A stretch of 64,000 nucleotides of DNA from Nonomuraea turcica (GCF_030718205.1 NZ_JAUZQF010000003.1:310001-374000); one strand, 5' to 3'; counted from the stretch's first letter, positions 9,502-19,237 are shown. Numbers and translations: made by a program. The notes: generated by a model not told the origin, from the letters alone.

Positions 9502-9505
<4 letters not shown>
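8312..9505 (-). CDS. MacB/FtsX-type ABC transporter permease
   Basis: A 397-residue permease with the MacB layout. There is one N-terminal membrane segment (LLAALGIAVGIATMVTVVG), a large extracytoplasmic domain (residues about 50-260, containing LLRVERGDNLF), and three C-terminal segments with the FtsX signature RRKEIGLRRSLGATRGQV. It ends the seven-gene minus-strand operon and overlaps the ATPase gene by four bases. Together with the ATPase and the adaptor it should form a MacAB-like mechanotransmission exporter or regulator in the cytoplasmic membrane. The substrate is unknown. Confidence 0.87.
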
Positions 9506-10157
<652 letters not shown>

Positions 10158-10161
<4 letters not shown>

Positions 10162-11252
10162 CGGCCCGACACCGCGACCTTCATACCCGCGGCGAGCCCG
10201 GCGCCGCGTACCTCCACGCGGCCGTCGCCGAACACCCCGGTCGTCACTGGCACCCGCGTGACGCTCCCGCCCTGGCCCACCACCTCCACGCCGTAGCCGC
10301 TGGGCAGCGCGAGCAGCGCCTCGACCGGCACGCTCAGGACGTTCTCCGCGCGCAGCCGCCGGAGCTCGACCGTCACGGGGGCCTCGTCCAGCACGCCCGC
10401 GTTCTTGGCCGGGACCTCGATCTCCACCTCGATCACGGCCCGGCCCTCGTCGTTCCCCGATTGTTTGACGAGCTTGGCCACTTTGGCCACCTTCGAGACC
10501 GACCCCTTGACGCTCTTGCCCTCGGCCAGCTTGACCGCGACCTTCTCACCGACCCTGGCCAGATCCTGGTCGTCGGCGTCGAGCTCGACGCGGACAAGCC
10601 GGTCCGTCGAGGTCACGCGCAGGACCGGCCGCTGCGGTGCCACCCGGTCGCCGACCTCCACATCCGTCTCACCGATCCGGGCGGGTCCCCGCAGGAAGAC
10701 GATCTCCTGCGCGCCTGTTCTGCCGGTGCGCTCCAGCCCATTGTGCTTCTGCCATCTCCGTACGGCGCGCGCCGTCGCCTCGGTGAAGCGGGTGTCCACC
10801 GTGACGCCTTTGGCGAAGCCGAGCTCCTTCAGGTTCCGCTCGAGCTGCCTGACGTCAGGGCCCTTCTTGACCCCTTCGGCCAGTGTCCGGTACGCGGGCA
10901 GGTCGCCGTACAGGAGAATCAGCGGCTTGCGGTCGACGCGGTAGAGCGGCTCGCCGCGCTCGACCACCTTGCCCTCCGCGGGGAGGCTCGTCACCGTGCC
11001 CGCCGTGCCCGCCTTGATGGTCCGGCCCGTGCCGTAGGTGAGCTTGCCGTCCACGGTCTCCTTGTCCACGAGGTCGCCCTTGACGATCTCCCCTGTGGCG
11101 GTGACGGGTGGCCGGCTGGGCGGGGCGGCCGCCGTGGCGCGCGGGCCGTCGTCGAAGAGCGCCGCCGCGGCGAACACCCCGCCCGCCGTCACCGCCGTGC
11201 CGGCGGCGACCGTCGCCACGGCCACGAGCACGCCCTTGACCGGCCCGTTCAC
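10158..11252 (-). CDS. Membrane-fusion-like adaptor with peptidoglycan-binding domain
   Basis: A 364-residue protein with one N-terminal membrane anchor (VLVAVATVAAGTAVTAGG). It then has a biotinyl-lipoyl-like hairpin, a peptidoglycan-binding_1 domain (RQLERNLKELGF, FTEATARAVRRWQKHNGL), and HlyD/MacA-type beta-barrel segments (VAPQRPVLRVTSTDRLVRVE, LSVPVEALLALPSGYGVEV). This is the actinobacterial equivalent of the MacA adaptor, and the peptidoglycan-binding insert probably ties it to the wall. The GTG at 11252 was chosen because it overlaps the upstream lipoprotein gene's stop (GTGA). Confidence 0.82.
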
Positions 11253-11773
11253 TGGGAGCCGCCGAAGCTCGGCATGTGCTGCCGGCACGCGGCCATGGCC
11301 TTCTGGAAAGCCGGAGCGTTGGGGTCGAGGCTCCAGTTCTGCTGCGGCGGGTCCGGCATGTCGATGCCCTGGTCGCGCATGCACCGGGCGAACTTGACGA
11401 GCTGGTCGCGTACCTTCGGGTCGTCGTAGGGGTTGGGGATCTGCTTTGCGTACTCCTCGCACGCCTTGATCGCCTTCTGCAGGGTGGCCTGGTCACCGGT
11501 GTACCGCCAGGTCCGCGCCTCAGCGGAGTCGAAGTCCGGCATGTCGATCCCGTTCTTCCGCACGCACTGGGTGAACTGGGCCTGCGCGTCGGCCGGGCTG
11601 AGCGTGGCACCCTGCTTCGGCTTGGCCACCGCGCTGGACGCCGCCGCCGGTGTGGCCGCGGCCCCCGGCGACTTGCCCGCGATCGCGATCGCGATCGGAT
11701 GCCTGGCGTCGCGCTCGGCACAGCCGAGTGTCAGCGTCGCGGCCCCCGCCACGACGCACAGCAGCTTGCGCAT
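11249..11773 (-). CDS. Lipoprotein with duplicated Cys-containing repeat
   Basis: A 174-residue protein with a lipoprotein signal (MRKLLCVVAGAATLTLGC). The mature part contains two related ~55-residue units, one with QCVRKNGIDMPDF and a later CEEYA, the other with RCMRDQGIDMPDP and a later CRQHM. Each holds two cysteines in similar places, suggesting a disulfide per unit. Similar small lipoproteins are often found next to MacA-like adaptors in actinobacteria, but their role is not established. The ATG at 11773 follows a GGGGG ribosome-binding site. It is coupled to the adaptor gene by a four-base overlap. Confidence 0.78.
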   Translation of the reverse strand: MRKLLCVVAGAATLTLGCAERDARHPIAIAIAGKSPGAAATPAAASSAVAKPKQGATLSPADAQAQFTQCVRKNGIDMPDFDSAEARTWRYTGDQATLQKAIKACEEYAKQIPNPYDDPKVRDQLVKFARCMRDQGIDMPDPPQQNWSLDPNAPAFQKAMAACRQHMPSFGGSQ

Positions 11774-11793
11774 GTCCCCCGTACCCCCAGTCG

Positions 11794-12582
11794 TCACGTA
11801 CTCGGTTCCAGCCGCCCGCTCCAGTCGAAGGCCCGCCGGGTGCCCGCGTTCACCACCAGCGCCGCGACGGTCAGCGCCACGACCGCCGGCCACGTGGCCG
11901 ACGGTTTCCCCAGGTAGGCGGCGTCGAAGACGAAGTCGGCCAGTTGCGCCAGCGGGTTCACCGTGGTGATCTCGTACAGCCACGGCGCGACCTGCCGCCA
12001 CCCCTCACGTGGCACCCCCATGCCGCTGGTGACGAACAGCACCACGAAGATCATCGGTGCCGCTACCCTGGCGGCCGACTGCGGCATCCGCAGCCCGCCC
12101 AGCAGCAGCCCGACGCTGAAGGCGCAGTAGCACACCACGACCAGCGTCCCCGCGAACGACAGCGGGCGCCATCCCGCCGGAGCCCCGTAGATCGCCGACA
12201 TCACCGCCGCGAACACCGCGACCGACACCACCACCAGGCCGCCCGCCACGATCACCTGCGCCGCGAAGTACGAGCCGTCGCGCATCGGCGTACGGCGCAG
12301 CCACCGCGCCATCCCACAGGCCCGCGCCCGCGCCACGTGCAGCGTGACCACCACGATCCCCGCGAAGACCGCCACGGTCACCGCCAGCTCGGCCACCATG
12401 CGGTCCACCACCCGCACCCCCGGCATGGCGCCGAACTCCATCCCGGGAAACGACGAGCCGATGAACAGCATCACCAGCAGCCATACGGCGAACGGCAAGG
12501 CCACCGCCGTGAGCAACGCCCACGGCGTCCTGGCCAGCACCGCCGCCTCGCCGCGCACCAGCGCCCACAACGACCGCCTCAT
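11794..12582 (-). CDS. ABC-2 type transporter permease
   Basis: A 262-residue integral membrane protein with about six hydrophobic segments, for example ALLTAVALPFAVWLLVMLFIG near the start and VAAPMIFVVLFVTSGM in the second half. The segment GVPREGWRQVAPWLYEITTVNPL is typical of the C-terminal part of ABC-2 permeases. It overlaps the ATPase gene upstream by four bases, so the two form an exporter. The gap to the lipoprotein gene downstream is 20 bases, and all probably share one transcript. The transported compound is unknown. Confidence 0.84.
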   Translation of the reverse strand: MRRSLWALVRGEAAVLARTPWALLTAVALPFAVWLLVMLFIGSSFPGMEFGAMPGVRVVDRMVAELAVTVAVFAGIVVVTLHVARARACGMARWLRRTPMRDGSYFAAQVIVAGGLVVVSVAVFAAVMSAIYGAPAGWRPLSFAGTLVVVCYCAFSVGLLLGGLRMPQSAARVAAPMIFVVLFVTSGMGVPREGWRQVAPWLYEITTVNPLAQLADFVFDAAYLGKPSATWPAVVALTVAALVVNAGTRRAFDWSGRLEPST

Positions 12583-13487
12583 GAGCTCACCCCCAGCTCG
12601 CGCGGACCCACCAGGCGGCCGGTGAGCGCAGGCGGGCCCGCGGACACCGGCTCGGCGGACAGCACGAGGTAGGCGTCGCGCAGGGAGGTCCGCCTGATCG
12701 GCCCCGACGCGCCAGGGAGGTCCCTGCCCGCCCGCTCCAGCGCCTCGCGCCCGCCGTACAGGTAGGTCGAGGCGGCGCAGCGGAGCACGCGCACGTCGGG
12801 CGGCTCGCCCACCGGCACGTGCGGCGGCACGCGCAGCGCCCAGTCGGCGCCGAGCAGCCGCACCAGCCGCTGAGGCTCCGCCTGCGCCAGCACGGTGCCG
12901 CGGCGCAGCAGCACCACCCGGTCGGCCAGCCGTTCGGCCTGGGCCAGGTCGTCCATGGTGAGGCAGGCCGCGCCGTACCCGGTCCGCAGCTCGTCGATCA
13001 CTCGCTCCACCCGCCGGCCGCCGCCGTCGCGCAGGCCGGCGGTCGGCTCGTCCAGCACCACCAGCTCGGGGTTGCCTGCCAGTGCCAGTGCGAGCTGGGC
13101 GCGCCGCCGCTCGCTGTCGGTAAGCGAGGCGAACCGCCTGGTCAGCAGCGGGCCCAAGGCGAGCAGCTCGATCAGGTGGGAAGACAGCCCGCGCGTGCCG
13201 TACAGGCCGGCGAACAGCGCGATCACTTCGCCTACCTTCGCCCTGCCCGGCGGGCAGTCGTCCTGCAGGACCGCGGCCAGGCCGTCACGGCGGCCGGTGT
13301 ACTCGATCTGGCCGGCATCCGGCTCACGCTCGCCTGCCAGGCATTCCACGAGCGTCGTCTTCCCGCTGCCCGCGGGGCCGACCACGCAGATCACCTCTCC
13401 GGGCCGTACCGTGAACGACACCCCGTCCAGCGCCTTGACGCCGGCGCGCGTCGCCTCCAGCCCTTCGACCCGCAGCAGAGCGCTCAT
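12579..13487 (-). CDS. ABC-2 type transporter ATPase
   Basis: A 302-residue ATPase with Walker A GPAGSGKTT and Walker B LVVLDEPTAGL. The signature loop is degenerate: LTDSERRRAQLALAL stands where LSGGQ is normally seen. The C-terminal ~90 residues have the usual accessory domain of drug-exporter ATPases. It is encoded between the MinD-like ATPase gene and its permease gene with ATGA overlaps on both sides. The altered signature motif may slow ATP turnover, but several functional ABC-2 ATPases show such variation. Confidence 0.85.
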   Translation of the reverse strand: MSALLRVEGLEATRAGVKALDGVSFTVRPGEVICVVGPAGSGKTTLVECLAGEREPDAGQIEYTGRRDGLAAVLQDDCPPGRAKVGEVIALFAGLYGTRGLSSHLIELLALGPLLTRRFASLTDSERRRAQLALALAGNPELVVLDEPTAGLRDGGGRRVERVIDELRTGYGAACLTMDDLAQAERLADRVVLLRRGTVLAQAEPQRLVRLLGADWALRVPPHVPVGEPPDVRVLRCAASTYLYGGREALERAGRDLPGASGPIRRTSLRDAYLVLSAEPVSAGPPALTGRLVGPRELGVSS

Positions 13488-14944
13488 GTCCGATCCCGCT
13501 TGGAGAACCCGTCCGCGATGACGGAGGCCAGCTCCAAGTAGGTGTCCCTGGTGGCCGGCCGCAGCAGATCCAGGTCCACCTCGTAGCCCTCCTCCAGGTG
13601 CGGGTCGAACGGCACGCCGACCACCGCCCGGCAGCGCTTGGCGAAGTGCTGCTTCAGCTCCTCGACGTCCACCGAGCTCTTGCGCGTCTTCTTGACCGCC
13701 GACAGCACCACCACGGCCTCGGCGGCCAGCGGCCGGTGACCGTGGGCCTGCAGCCAGTCGAGCGTCGCGGAGGCCGACCGCGCGCCGTCCACCGTGACCG
13801 GGCTGACCAGCACGATCTGGTCGGCCATGGTGAGGATCGCGCTCATCGCCGAATGCAGCATGCCGGTGCCGCAGTCGGTGATCGCTATGGAGTAGAACTG
13901 GTCGAGCAGCTCGGCGACGGCCGCGTAGTCCTCCGCGTCGAACGCCTCCGAGATCGCCGGGTCCCGGTCGGAGGCCAGCACCTCCAGGCGCGATGGCGCC
14001 TGGGACGTGTACGAGCGGACGTCGGCGTAGCGCTTGATGCCCGCCCGGTCGTTGAGCAGGTGCCTGACCGTCGAAGGGGACTCCAGCCTGAGCTTGTCCG
14101 ACAGCGTGCCCCTGTCGGGGTTGGCGTCCACGGCGATGACCCGGTCGCCGCGCTGGGCGGCCAGCGTGGAGCCGAGCGCGATGGTCGTGGTCGTCTTGCC
14201 GACTCCGCCCTTCAGGCTCATCACCGCCACCCTGTAGTGGCCCTTGGCCACCGGCCGCCTGATGCGCTCGATCAGCTCCTGGCGATGGCGTTCCTGCTTG
14301 GAGGGCCGTGGGTGGATGAGGCCGCCGCTGATCGTGTACACCAGCCGCCGCCAGCCGCCGGTCGGCGGGCGCCTGCGGTTGCGCAGCAGCCGGTCGGGCC
14401 GCAGGCTCTCTGAGGTGGTCTCGTCGGGCTCCGGCGGGCCGCCCCAGACGGGCGCGTCCTGGGCCGGGCCGGCCGGTGTCCGCAGGCTCGGCTCCGCGGG
14501 TGTCCAGGCGTGCGGCTCTGGGTCCGATGGGGCGGGTGCCCAGGCGTGCGGCTCCGGGTCCGGTGGGGTGGGTGTCCAGGCGTGCGCCTCCGGGGCCGAT
14601 GCGGCGGGTGTCCAGGCGACCGGCTCCGGGTCCGATGCGGATGGTGGCCAGGCGGGCGCCTCCGGGTCCGATGCGGCAGGCGTAAAGGCGTGTGGCTGGG
14701 GCGGGAAGGGTGTGCCGTTTCCCGACGGCGGGCGGGGCCGCTGGTCGGACTGCGGGGAGGTGGGAGCGGCCGAGAGGTCGTCGGGCAGGCGGTTGGGCGG
14801 AGGGAAGCGGAGTGCCCGTTCACGGTCGGGATCGAGCGCCCCAGACGACGCTTTGCGCTTCACCCACTGCGTCGTCGCGCTGGGATCGAAGCCATTTTCA
14901 TGGGCAGCGGATTCACGCATCACGTCATCAGGTTCGCCGTGCAT
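13484..14944 (-). CDS. MinD/ParA-like ATPase with Pro-rich repeat N-terminus
   Basis: A 486-residue protein. The N-terminal ~220 residues are disordered and rich in Pro/Ala/Asp, including a block of 12-residue repeats. The C-terminal part is a deviant Walker A ATPase of the MinD/ParA class: MSLKGGVGKTTTTIALGS, VIAVDANPDRGTL, and ITDCGTGM in the switch position. It is the first gene of the minus-strand operon that encodes two ABC exporters. MinD/ParA proteins position partners on membrane or DNA; here it could localise the transport machinery. Similar proteins accompany type VII secretion loci, but no such genes are visible here. Confidence 0.83.
   Translation of the reverse strand: MHGEPDDVMRESAAHENGFDPSATTQWVKRKASSGALDPDRERALRFPPPNRLPDDLSAAPTSPQSDQRPRPPSGNGTPFPPQPHAFTPAASDPEAPAWPPSASDPEPVAWTPAASAPEAHAWTPTPPDPEPHAWAPAPSDPEPHAWTPAEPSLRTPAGPAQDAPVWGGPPEPDETTSESLRPDRLLRNRRRPPTGGWRRLVYTISGGLIHPRPSKQERHRQELIERIRRPVAKGHYRVAVMSLKGGVGKTTTTIALGSTLAAQRGDRVIAVDANPDRGTLSDKLRLESPSTVRHLLNDRAGIKRYADVRSYTSQAPSRLEVLASDRDPAISEAFDAEDYAAVAELLDQFYSIAITDCGTGMLHSAMSAILTMADQIVLVSPVTVDGARSASATLDWLQAHGHRPLAAEAVVVLSAVKKTRKSSVDVEELKQHFAKRCRAVVGVPFDPHLEEGYEVDLDLLRPATRDTYLELASVIADGFSKRDRT
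14495..14704 (-). repeat. 36-bp coding tandem repeat (12-residue units) in the MinD-like gene
   Basis: Residues about 81-150 of the MinD-like protein consist of one partial and five full 12-residue units of the form xSDPEPHAWTPA, with substitutions mostly at positions 1, 2, 6 and 7. The units correspond to 36-bp DNA repeats. Such a region can change copy number by slippage. Confidence 0.85.
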
Positions 14945-15441
14945 GCTTCCCCGTTCGCGCTCTCAGTCGTGCAGCGGCTGGCGGCCTGAGTTCCCCCCAG
15001 AATGCTTATCAGCGTAGCAAGCCACAATGGCGAACTAAAGACCAATATTTCGCCGAATATGTAGACAGACTAGTGCCGGAGTAAGCCCATAAGGGTGACA
15101 TAAAGGACTCGGGCCACGACCGCATCATAGGTCGCCTCCCCTACCAGATGGAACCCCCCAGCTTGCAGGGTTGCCCGCAACCGGCCCGATCGATCGGTGT
15201 TCATGCAGCTCAAGCCCCCTGCAAGAGGATCTTTGCGGCCGAGCTGGAGCCCCAATGGCCGTCGGATCGGTGATTGACAGGCGAATTCACCGGTGTTTGC
15301 ATGTTTTCTCAAGCGAGAGATCGGGGGAAAGTTCTCTCTTGGGCCGCCAACTTCACATGTCCTCACAAATCACTATCTACGACACAAAACGGACATATCT
15401 CTCACGGGGTGTGCGACTCGGAAGTGGTGGTTGCGCTGAGC
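14945..15441. other. Intergenic region between divergent operons (about 500 bp)
   Basis: No convincing gene is visible here. The stretch is noticeably richer in A and T than its surroundings (for example around 15030-15075 and 15350-15410), as expected for promoters of the divergent MinD-like operon and the RiPP exporter operon. A GGAAAGT word at 15326-15332 resembles the repeated word upstream of the second exporter, but it occurs only once, so its meaning is uncertain. Confidence 0.5.
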
Positions 15442-16356
15442 ATGAAGCCGATGCTGCAGGCAAAGAACTTAACGAAGCGATATGGCCCTGTCCTCGCGGT
15501 AAGCAACGCGAGCTTCGCCATTAGATCGGGGGCGATAACCGGATTCCTCGGGCCGAACGGCGCGGGTAAATCCACCACCATGCGGCTGTTTCTGGGGCTT
15601 GATCACCCCACTTCCGGAGCCGCGCTCATCGACGGCAAGCCGATCGGCGAATGGCCGGTCCCTGCCCGCAAGATCGGTGCCGCGCTGGACACCGAGTGCG
15701 CGCACCCGGCGCGTCGCGCCATCGACAGCGTCAGGTGGGCGGCCAAACTGGCCGGGGTTCCCGCCGGCCAGGCCGAGGCGCTCCTGGACCGCGTCGGCCT
15801 GACGAAGGTGGCGGGCCAGCGTGCCGGGCGGTTCTCCCTCGGCATGCGGCAGCGCTTGGCGCTGGCCATAGCCCTCATCGGCAACCCCGAGATCGTCATG
15901 CTCGACGAGCCCATGAACGGCCTCGACCCCGAGGGCATCACCTGGATGAAGGAGCTGCTGCGTACGTTCAGAGACCAGGGCAGGACGGTCTTCGTCTCCA
16001 GCCACCTGCTGGCCGAGCTGGAAGACCTGGTCGACGACCTCGTCGTGATCGCGCAGAGCAAGATCATCGGTAGTGGCTCGGCCGCCGCGTTCATCGAGCG
16101 CTTCCAGGCCCAGACGATCCGGGTGATGACCGACAAGCCGCAGGCACTCGGCGCGGCCGTGATACAGGCGGGCGGTCAGGTGCTCGACACCGACGGCCAG
16201 CGGCTGCAGGTCACCGGCCTGGCCGCGGAGCAGCTCGGCGAGCTGGCGAGGGACGCGGGCGTCGCGGTCTTCGGCCTCGCCGAGGAGCGCAGCCTGCAGA
16301 CCGCGTTCGCCAAGGCCACGGTCGAACGGAGCGAGATCCAAGGGGAGGTGGGATAG
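15442..16356 (+). CDS. ABC transporter ATPase (BcrA type), RiPP cluster exporter 1
   Basis: A 304-residue ATPase of the bacitracin-resistance (BcrA) type with Walker A GPNGAGKST, signature FSLGMRQRLALAIAL, Walker B IVMLDEPMNGLDPEG and the usual C-terminal accessory domain. It is followed three bases later by its permease gene. In goadsporin-like and lantibiotic clusters such pairs export the peptide or give self-protection, and that is the inferred role here. The ATG at 15442 gives the normal family start (MKPMLQAKNLTKRYG). In-frame GTGs at 15424 and 15427 are alternatives because the ribosome-binding site is weak. Confidence 0.85.
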   Translation: MKPMLQAKNLTKRYGPVLAVSNASFAIRSGAITGFLGPNGAGKSTTMRLFLGLDHPTSGAALIDGKPIGEWPVPARKIGAALDTECAHPARRAIDSVRWAAKLAGVPAGQAEALLDRVGLTKVAGQRAGRFSLGMRQRLALAIALIGNPEIVMLDEPMNGLDPEGITWMKELLRTFRDQGRTVFVSSHLLAELEDLVDDLVVIAQSKIIGSGSAAAFIERFQAQTIRVMTDKPQALGAAVIQAGGQVLDTDGQRLQVTGLAAEQLGELARDAGVAVFGLAEERSLQTAFAKATVERSEIQGEVG

Positions 16357-16359
16357 CTC

Positions 16360-17121
16360 ATGAGCTTCGCCGACATCGTGTCCGCAGAAGTGATCAAGAT
16401 TCGTACCATTCCCGCCTACCTCGTCGCGGCGGTAGTGGCCATGCTGCTCACCGGCGCGGGCGCGCTGGTCATCGCCGGCTCCATCGACGCCCAGGGGAAC
16501 ATCCCGCTGATCGCGCGCGGCGACATGGGCTCCACTGCGGGCGGTTCGGTCAACGCCATCGCGATCCCGTCGGACGTGCTGCTGTACGTGACGATGGTCA
16601 TCGGCGTCCTGATCGCCACCGCCGATCTGCGCAACGGGACCCTGCGCGTGGCCTCCGTGATGGTGCCGTGGCGCGGGCGGCTGCTCGCGGCCAAGTTCAC
16701 CGCCGCCGCGGCGGCCGGTCTGGTCGTGGCACTGGCCGGGCTGGTCGTGGGCTACCTCGGCGGTCTCATCGGCGCCGCGGGGCCTTTCTCGCCGGTGTCC
16801 GGCGGCGGCTTCGTGGTCCTGCTCGCGATTCTGCTCGCGATCCCGCTGGCCACCGTGCTCGGTGTGGCGGTGGGGCTGCTGTTCAAGAGCACGGCCGCGG
16901 CGGTGGCAACCCTCCTGATCTGGGCGCTCGGCTTCGAGCAGGTCCTGCTGTTCGTGCTGCCCAGCTCGGTGTCGGCGTACCTGCCGTTCAAGACCGTGGG
17001 CGCCAACGCCTCCATCATCGGCGTGCTCGGGCCGCTCCCGGGGCTCGCCGTCTTCGCGGCGATGGTGGCGGTCGTGGTGGCCGCCGCCTGTGTGGTGCAC
17101 TCCCGCAGAGACCTGGCCTGA
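16360..17121 (+). CDS. ABC-2 permease, RiPP cluster exporter 1
   Basis: A 253-residue membrane protein with about six hydrophobic segments (for example AYLVAAVVAMLLTGAGALVI, LLYVTMVIGVLIATADL, FVVLLAILLAIPLATVLGVA). The layout is typical of the permease partner of BcrA-type ATPases. It starts three bases after the ATPase gene stop and is followed by a stable inverted repeat (17133-17165) before the biosynthetic genes. The pair probably moves the modified peptide out of the cell or protects the membrane. Confidence 0.83.
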   Translation: MSFADIVSAEVIKIRTIPAYLVAAVVAMLLTGAGALVIAGSIDAQGNIPLIARGDMGSTAGGSVNAIAIPSDVLLYVTMVIGVLIATADLRNGTLRVASVMVPWRGRLLAAKFTAAAAAGLVVALAGLVVGYLGGLIGAAGPFSPVSGGGFVVLLAILLAIPLATVLGVAVGLLFKSTAAAVATLLIWALGFEQVLLFVLPSSVSAYLPFKTVGANASIIGVLGPLPGLAVFAAMVAVVVAAACVVHSRRDLA

Positions 17122-17132
17122 CATCCGCGTAC

Positions 17133-17165
17133 GAGCCGCTCTGGTCCGCCGGACCGGGGCGGCTC
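17133..17165. terminator. Two-part GC hairpin between exporter and YcaO genes
   Basis: A perfect inverted repeat GAGCCGC ... GCGGCTC encloses, after symmetrical three-base internal loops, a second perfect stem GGTCC/GGACC with a three-base loop. It starts 11 bases after the permease stop. It may end or attenuate the exporter transcript before the modification genes. Confidence 0.55.
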
Positions 17166-17292
17166 TTCACGTCCCGGCTTCACCTGCGGAAACACGAGGA
17201 AGCGAGGAGGAAGTGCACAAAGGTGAGACTTGGGACAAGCGCGGGCGCCCCTCGGGGGAACGGCCCCTCGCACACTACGGGGAGGTTCAATC

Positions 17293-18624
17293 ATGAAGGC
17301 CGACGTCGTCCCGGCGTCGCTACGCGAGATGAGCAAGCTCGTCTCGCCGTACGGCCTGGTGTCGCGGTTGACCTGGTTACCCGGCGCTGAAGGCGAGCCC
17401 GATTTCCCGATCTACACAGGCGCGCTCGGCAACCCGGGCGCCGCGCTCAGCGTGCAGGCCGGGTGGGAGCACGACCCATCGTCGGGCAATTTCGACGGGG
17501 CGGGGGGAGCCCTCGACCGGGAGACCGCCGCCCACCTGGCGATCGCGGAGTCCCTGGAGCGGTATTCCTCCTGCGCGTGGAACCCCGACAGGCTCGTCTG
17601 GGCGACGGCGGACGAGCTGGGTGAGGACGCCATCCCGCCGGCGCGGTGGCCGGCCTGCTCGGCGGCCGAACTCGCCGACCCGCGCTGCGGCCTGGTGCCC
17701 AGCGACCCCCGCGTCCCACTCCGGTGGGTCCTCGGGTGGTCCTTCACCCGCGGCCGCCCGGTCTACGTGCCCGCCGTCCAGGTTTACCTGAAGTTCCCGC
17801 CGGAGTCCGCGGCCGAGCGGTACACGCACAACGTCTCGACCGGCTGCGCCGCGCACGCCGACCCGCTGTCGGCCGTCACCAACGGCCTGCTGGAGGTCGT
17901 CGAGCGCGACTCCATCAGCCTGACCTGGCTGCAGCGGCTGCGGCTGCCCCGGCTGGAGCTCGACCTTGACGAGCTCGCGCCCGAGCACCGGGCCTACGTC
18001 GACCGCGGCGCTTCGGAGAACATCCGCACGCTGCTGTTCGACGCCACCACCGACCTCGGCGTGCCGGTCGTCTACGGGGTGCAACTCGCCGACCACGACC
18101 GGGACCTCGCCCAGGTCGTGATCGCCACCTGCGACGTGGACCCGGGCCGGGCCGTCGCCAAGCTGTTCCGCGAGGCCGCGTCGCTGCGTATCGCGCTGCG
18201 GGCGATGAGCCCGAGAAGGCGCGCGACCCAGCCGGGCGAGGTCCTCGGTGTGGTCGCCGGCGCGCTGGAGTCCGGCCCCCTCGATCGGCGGCACCGTTTC
18301 GACTTCCTGCTGGAGGGCCCGCGGCCGGTGCGGACGCCATCCGACCTGCCCCGCCCCGGCCCGGGGGAGCAGCCGCTGGCGTGGCTGCTCGACCGCTTGC
18401 ACCGGGCCGGATGCGAGGTCGTCGCCGTGGACCTCACCACGGACGAGGCCAGGCAGGTCGGCGCGAGCGTCGTACGCGTCCTGGTGCCCGAGCTGATGCC
18501 GCTGTCCTTCGCCCATCGGGCACGCTACCTCGCCCATCCCCGGCTCTACGCCGCCCCGGCGGCGATGGGACATCCGGTGCTCGACGAGGCCGACGTCAAC
18601 CCGCTGCCCCAGCCGTTCGCGTGA
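17293..18624 (+). CDS. YcaO-domain azoline cyclodehydratase of the RiPP cluster
   Basis: A 443-residue YcaO protein. ATP-site motifs are visible as AAHLAIAESLERYSS (about residue 80) and STGCAAHADPL followed by NGLLEVVERDSISLTW. The C-terminus ends NPLPQPFA, containing the P-x-P-x-P tail that marks azoline-forming YcaO enzymes and reaches into the active site. Known role: with an E1-like partner it uses ATP to cyclise Ser, Thr or Cys side chains onto the preceding amide, giving oxazolines and thiazolines. A GGGGAGG ribosome-binding site precedes the ATG at 17293. Partners follow directly downstream. Confidence 0.92.
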   Translation: MKADVVPASLREMSKLVSPYGLVSRLTWLPGAEGEPDFPIYTGALGNPGAALSVQAGWEHDPSSGNFDGAGGALDRETAAHLAIAESLERYSSCAWNPDRLVWATADELGEDAIPPARWPACSAAELADPRCGLVPSDPRVPLRWVLGWSFTRGRPVYVPAVQVYLKFPPESAAERYTHNVSTGCAAHADPLSAVTNGLLEVVERDSISLTWLQRLRLPRLELDLDELAPEHRAYVDRGASENIRTLLFDATTDLGVPVVYGVQLADHDRDLAQVVIATCDVDPGRAVAKLFREAASLRIALRAMSPRRRATQPGEVLGVVAGALESGPLDRRHRFDFLLEGPRPVRTPSDLPRPGPGEQPLAWLLDRLHRAGCEVVAVDLTTDEARQVGASVVRVLVPELMPLSFAHRARYLAHPRLYAAPAAMGHPVLDEADVNPLPQPFA

Positions 18625-18631
18625 GGTGCCT

Positions 18632-19237
18632 GTGAGCTACTCCCTGCTGATCCTCGCCGCGGGATCGTTCGGCCACGCCGTGGCCGGGCGGCTCCGCCGT
18701 ACCTGCCCCGCCGACGTCCGGACAGCCGTGCAAGCCGCCGACGAAGGCACGCATCCCAGCCTGTGGCCGTACGCCGATCTCATCGTGCTGGCCACCGCGC
18801 ACGAACGGCCGCGCCTGGCCGAGGCGGTGGACCGGGCGGCCCACGCCTGGCGGGTGCCCTGGTTCCCGGTCACGATGACCGCGACGGAGGTGCGCTGCGG
18901 GCCGGTCGTCGTGCCGGGCCGCACCGCCTGCCACTCCTGCTACGTCAAGCGCCGCGCCCAGCACGGGCGGCCGCCGGGTCCCGGGGAGGGCCCCGTCACC
19001 GGCTACCCGGAGCACCACGTAGGCATCGCCGCCGGGTTCGCCCGCCAGGCGATCGACGAGGCGCGCGGCGGCCCCGCGCCCGGCTCGATCGGCGCGACGG
19101 TACGCACGTTCGGCCAGGTCGACGGGGTGACCGCGAGCGCCGGCGTCGTCGCGGTGGACCGTTGCCCGCGCTGCCGCAAGGCCGACAGGGACGCGGCGGC
19201 GGAGCTGCGCCGCATGTTCGAAGGGGTGCGGGCATGA
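18632..19237 (+). CDS. E1-like (ocin-ThiF type) RiPP partner protein, short form
   Basis: A 201-residue protein starting LLILAAGSFGHAVAGRL and containing two CxxC pairs (CHSC near residue 95, CPRC near residue 180), the usual structural zinc site of E1-like cyclodehydratase partners. It lacks an evident N-terminal peptide-recognition domain. It starts eight bases after the YcaO stop (GTG at 18632, or in-frame GTG at 18626) and overlaps the next gene by four bases. In azole-forming systems the E1-like protein delivers the precursor to YcaO. Because a second E1-like protein is encoded next, this one may be a specialised or heteromeric subunit. The assignment rests on motifs and context. Confidence 0.72.
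   Translation: MSYSLLILAAGSFGHAVAGRLRRTCPADVRTAVQAADEGTHPSLWPYADLIVLATAHERPRLAEAVDRAAHAWRVPWFPVTMTATEVRCGPVVVPGRTACHSCYVKRRAQHGRPPGPGEGPVTGYPEHHVGIAAGFARQAIDEARGGPAPGSIGATVRTFGQVDGVTASAGVVAVDRCPRCRKADRDAAAELRRMFEGVRA

Noticed and set aside
15070..15366. Minus-strand open frame of 98 codons in the gap before exporter 1
   Set aside because: It has no ribosome-binding site, unusual composition for a coding frame here, and lies in the promoter-rich gap; no family resemblance was seen.
18763..19233. Upstream extension of the RRE-E1-SagB fusion gene
   Set aside because: The extra N-terminal ~157 residues are an Arg/Ala/Gly-rich shadow of the short E1-like gene in another frame; the ATG at 19234 with ATGA overlap is the natural start.
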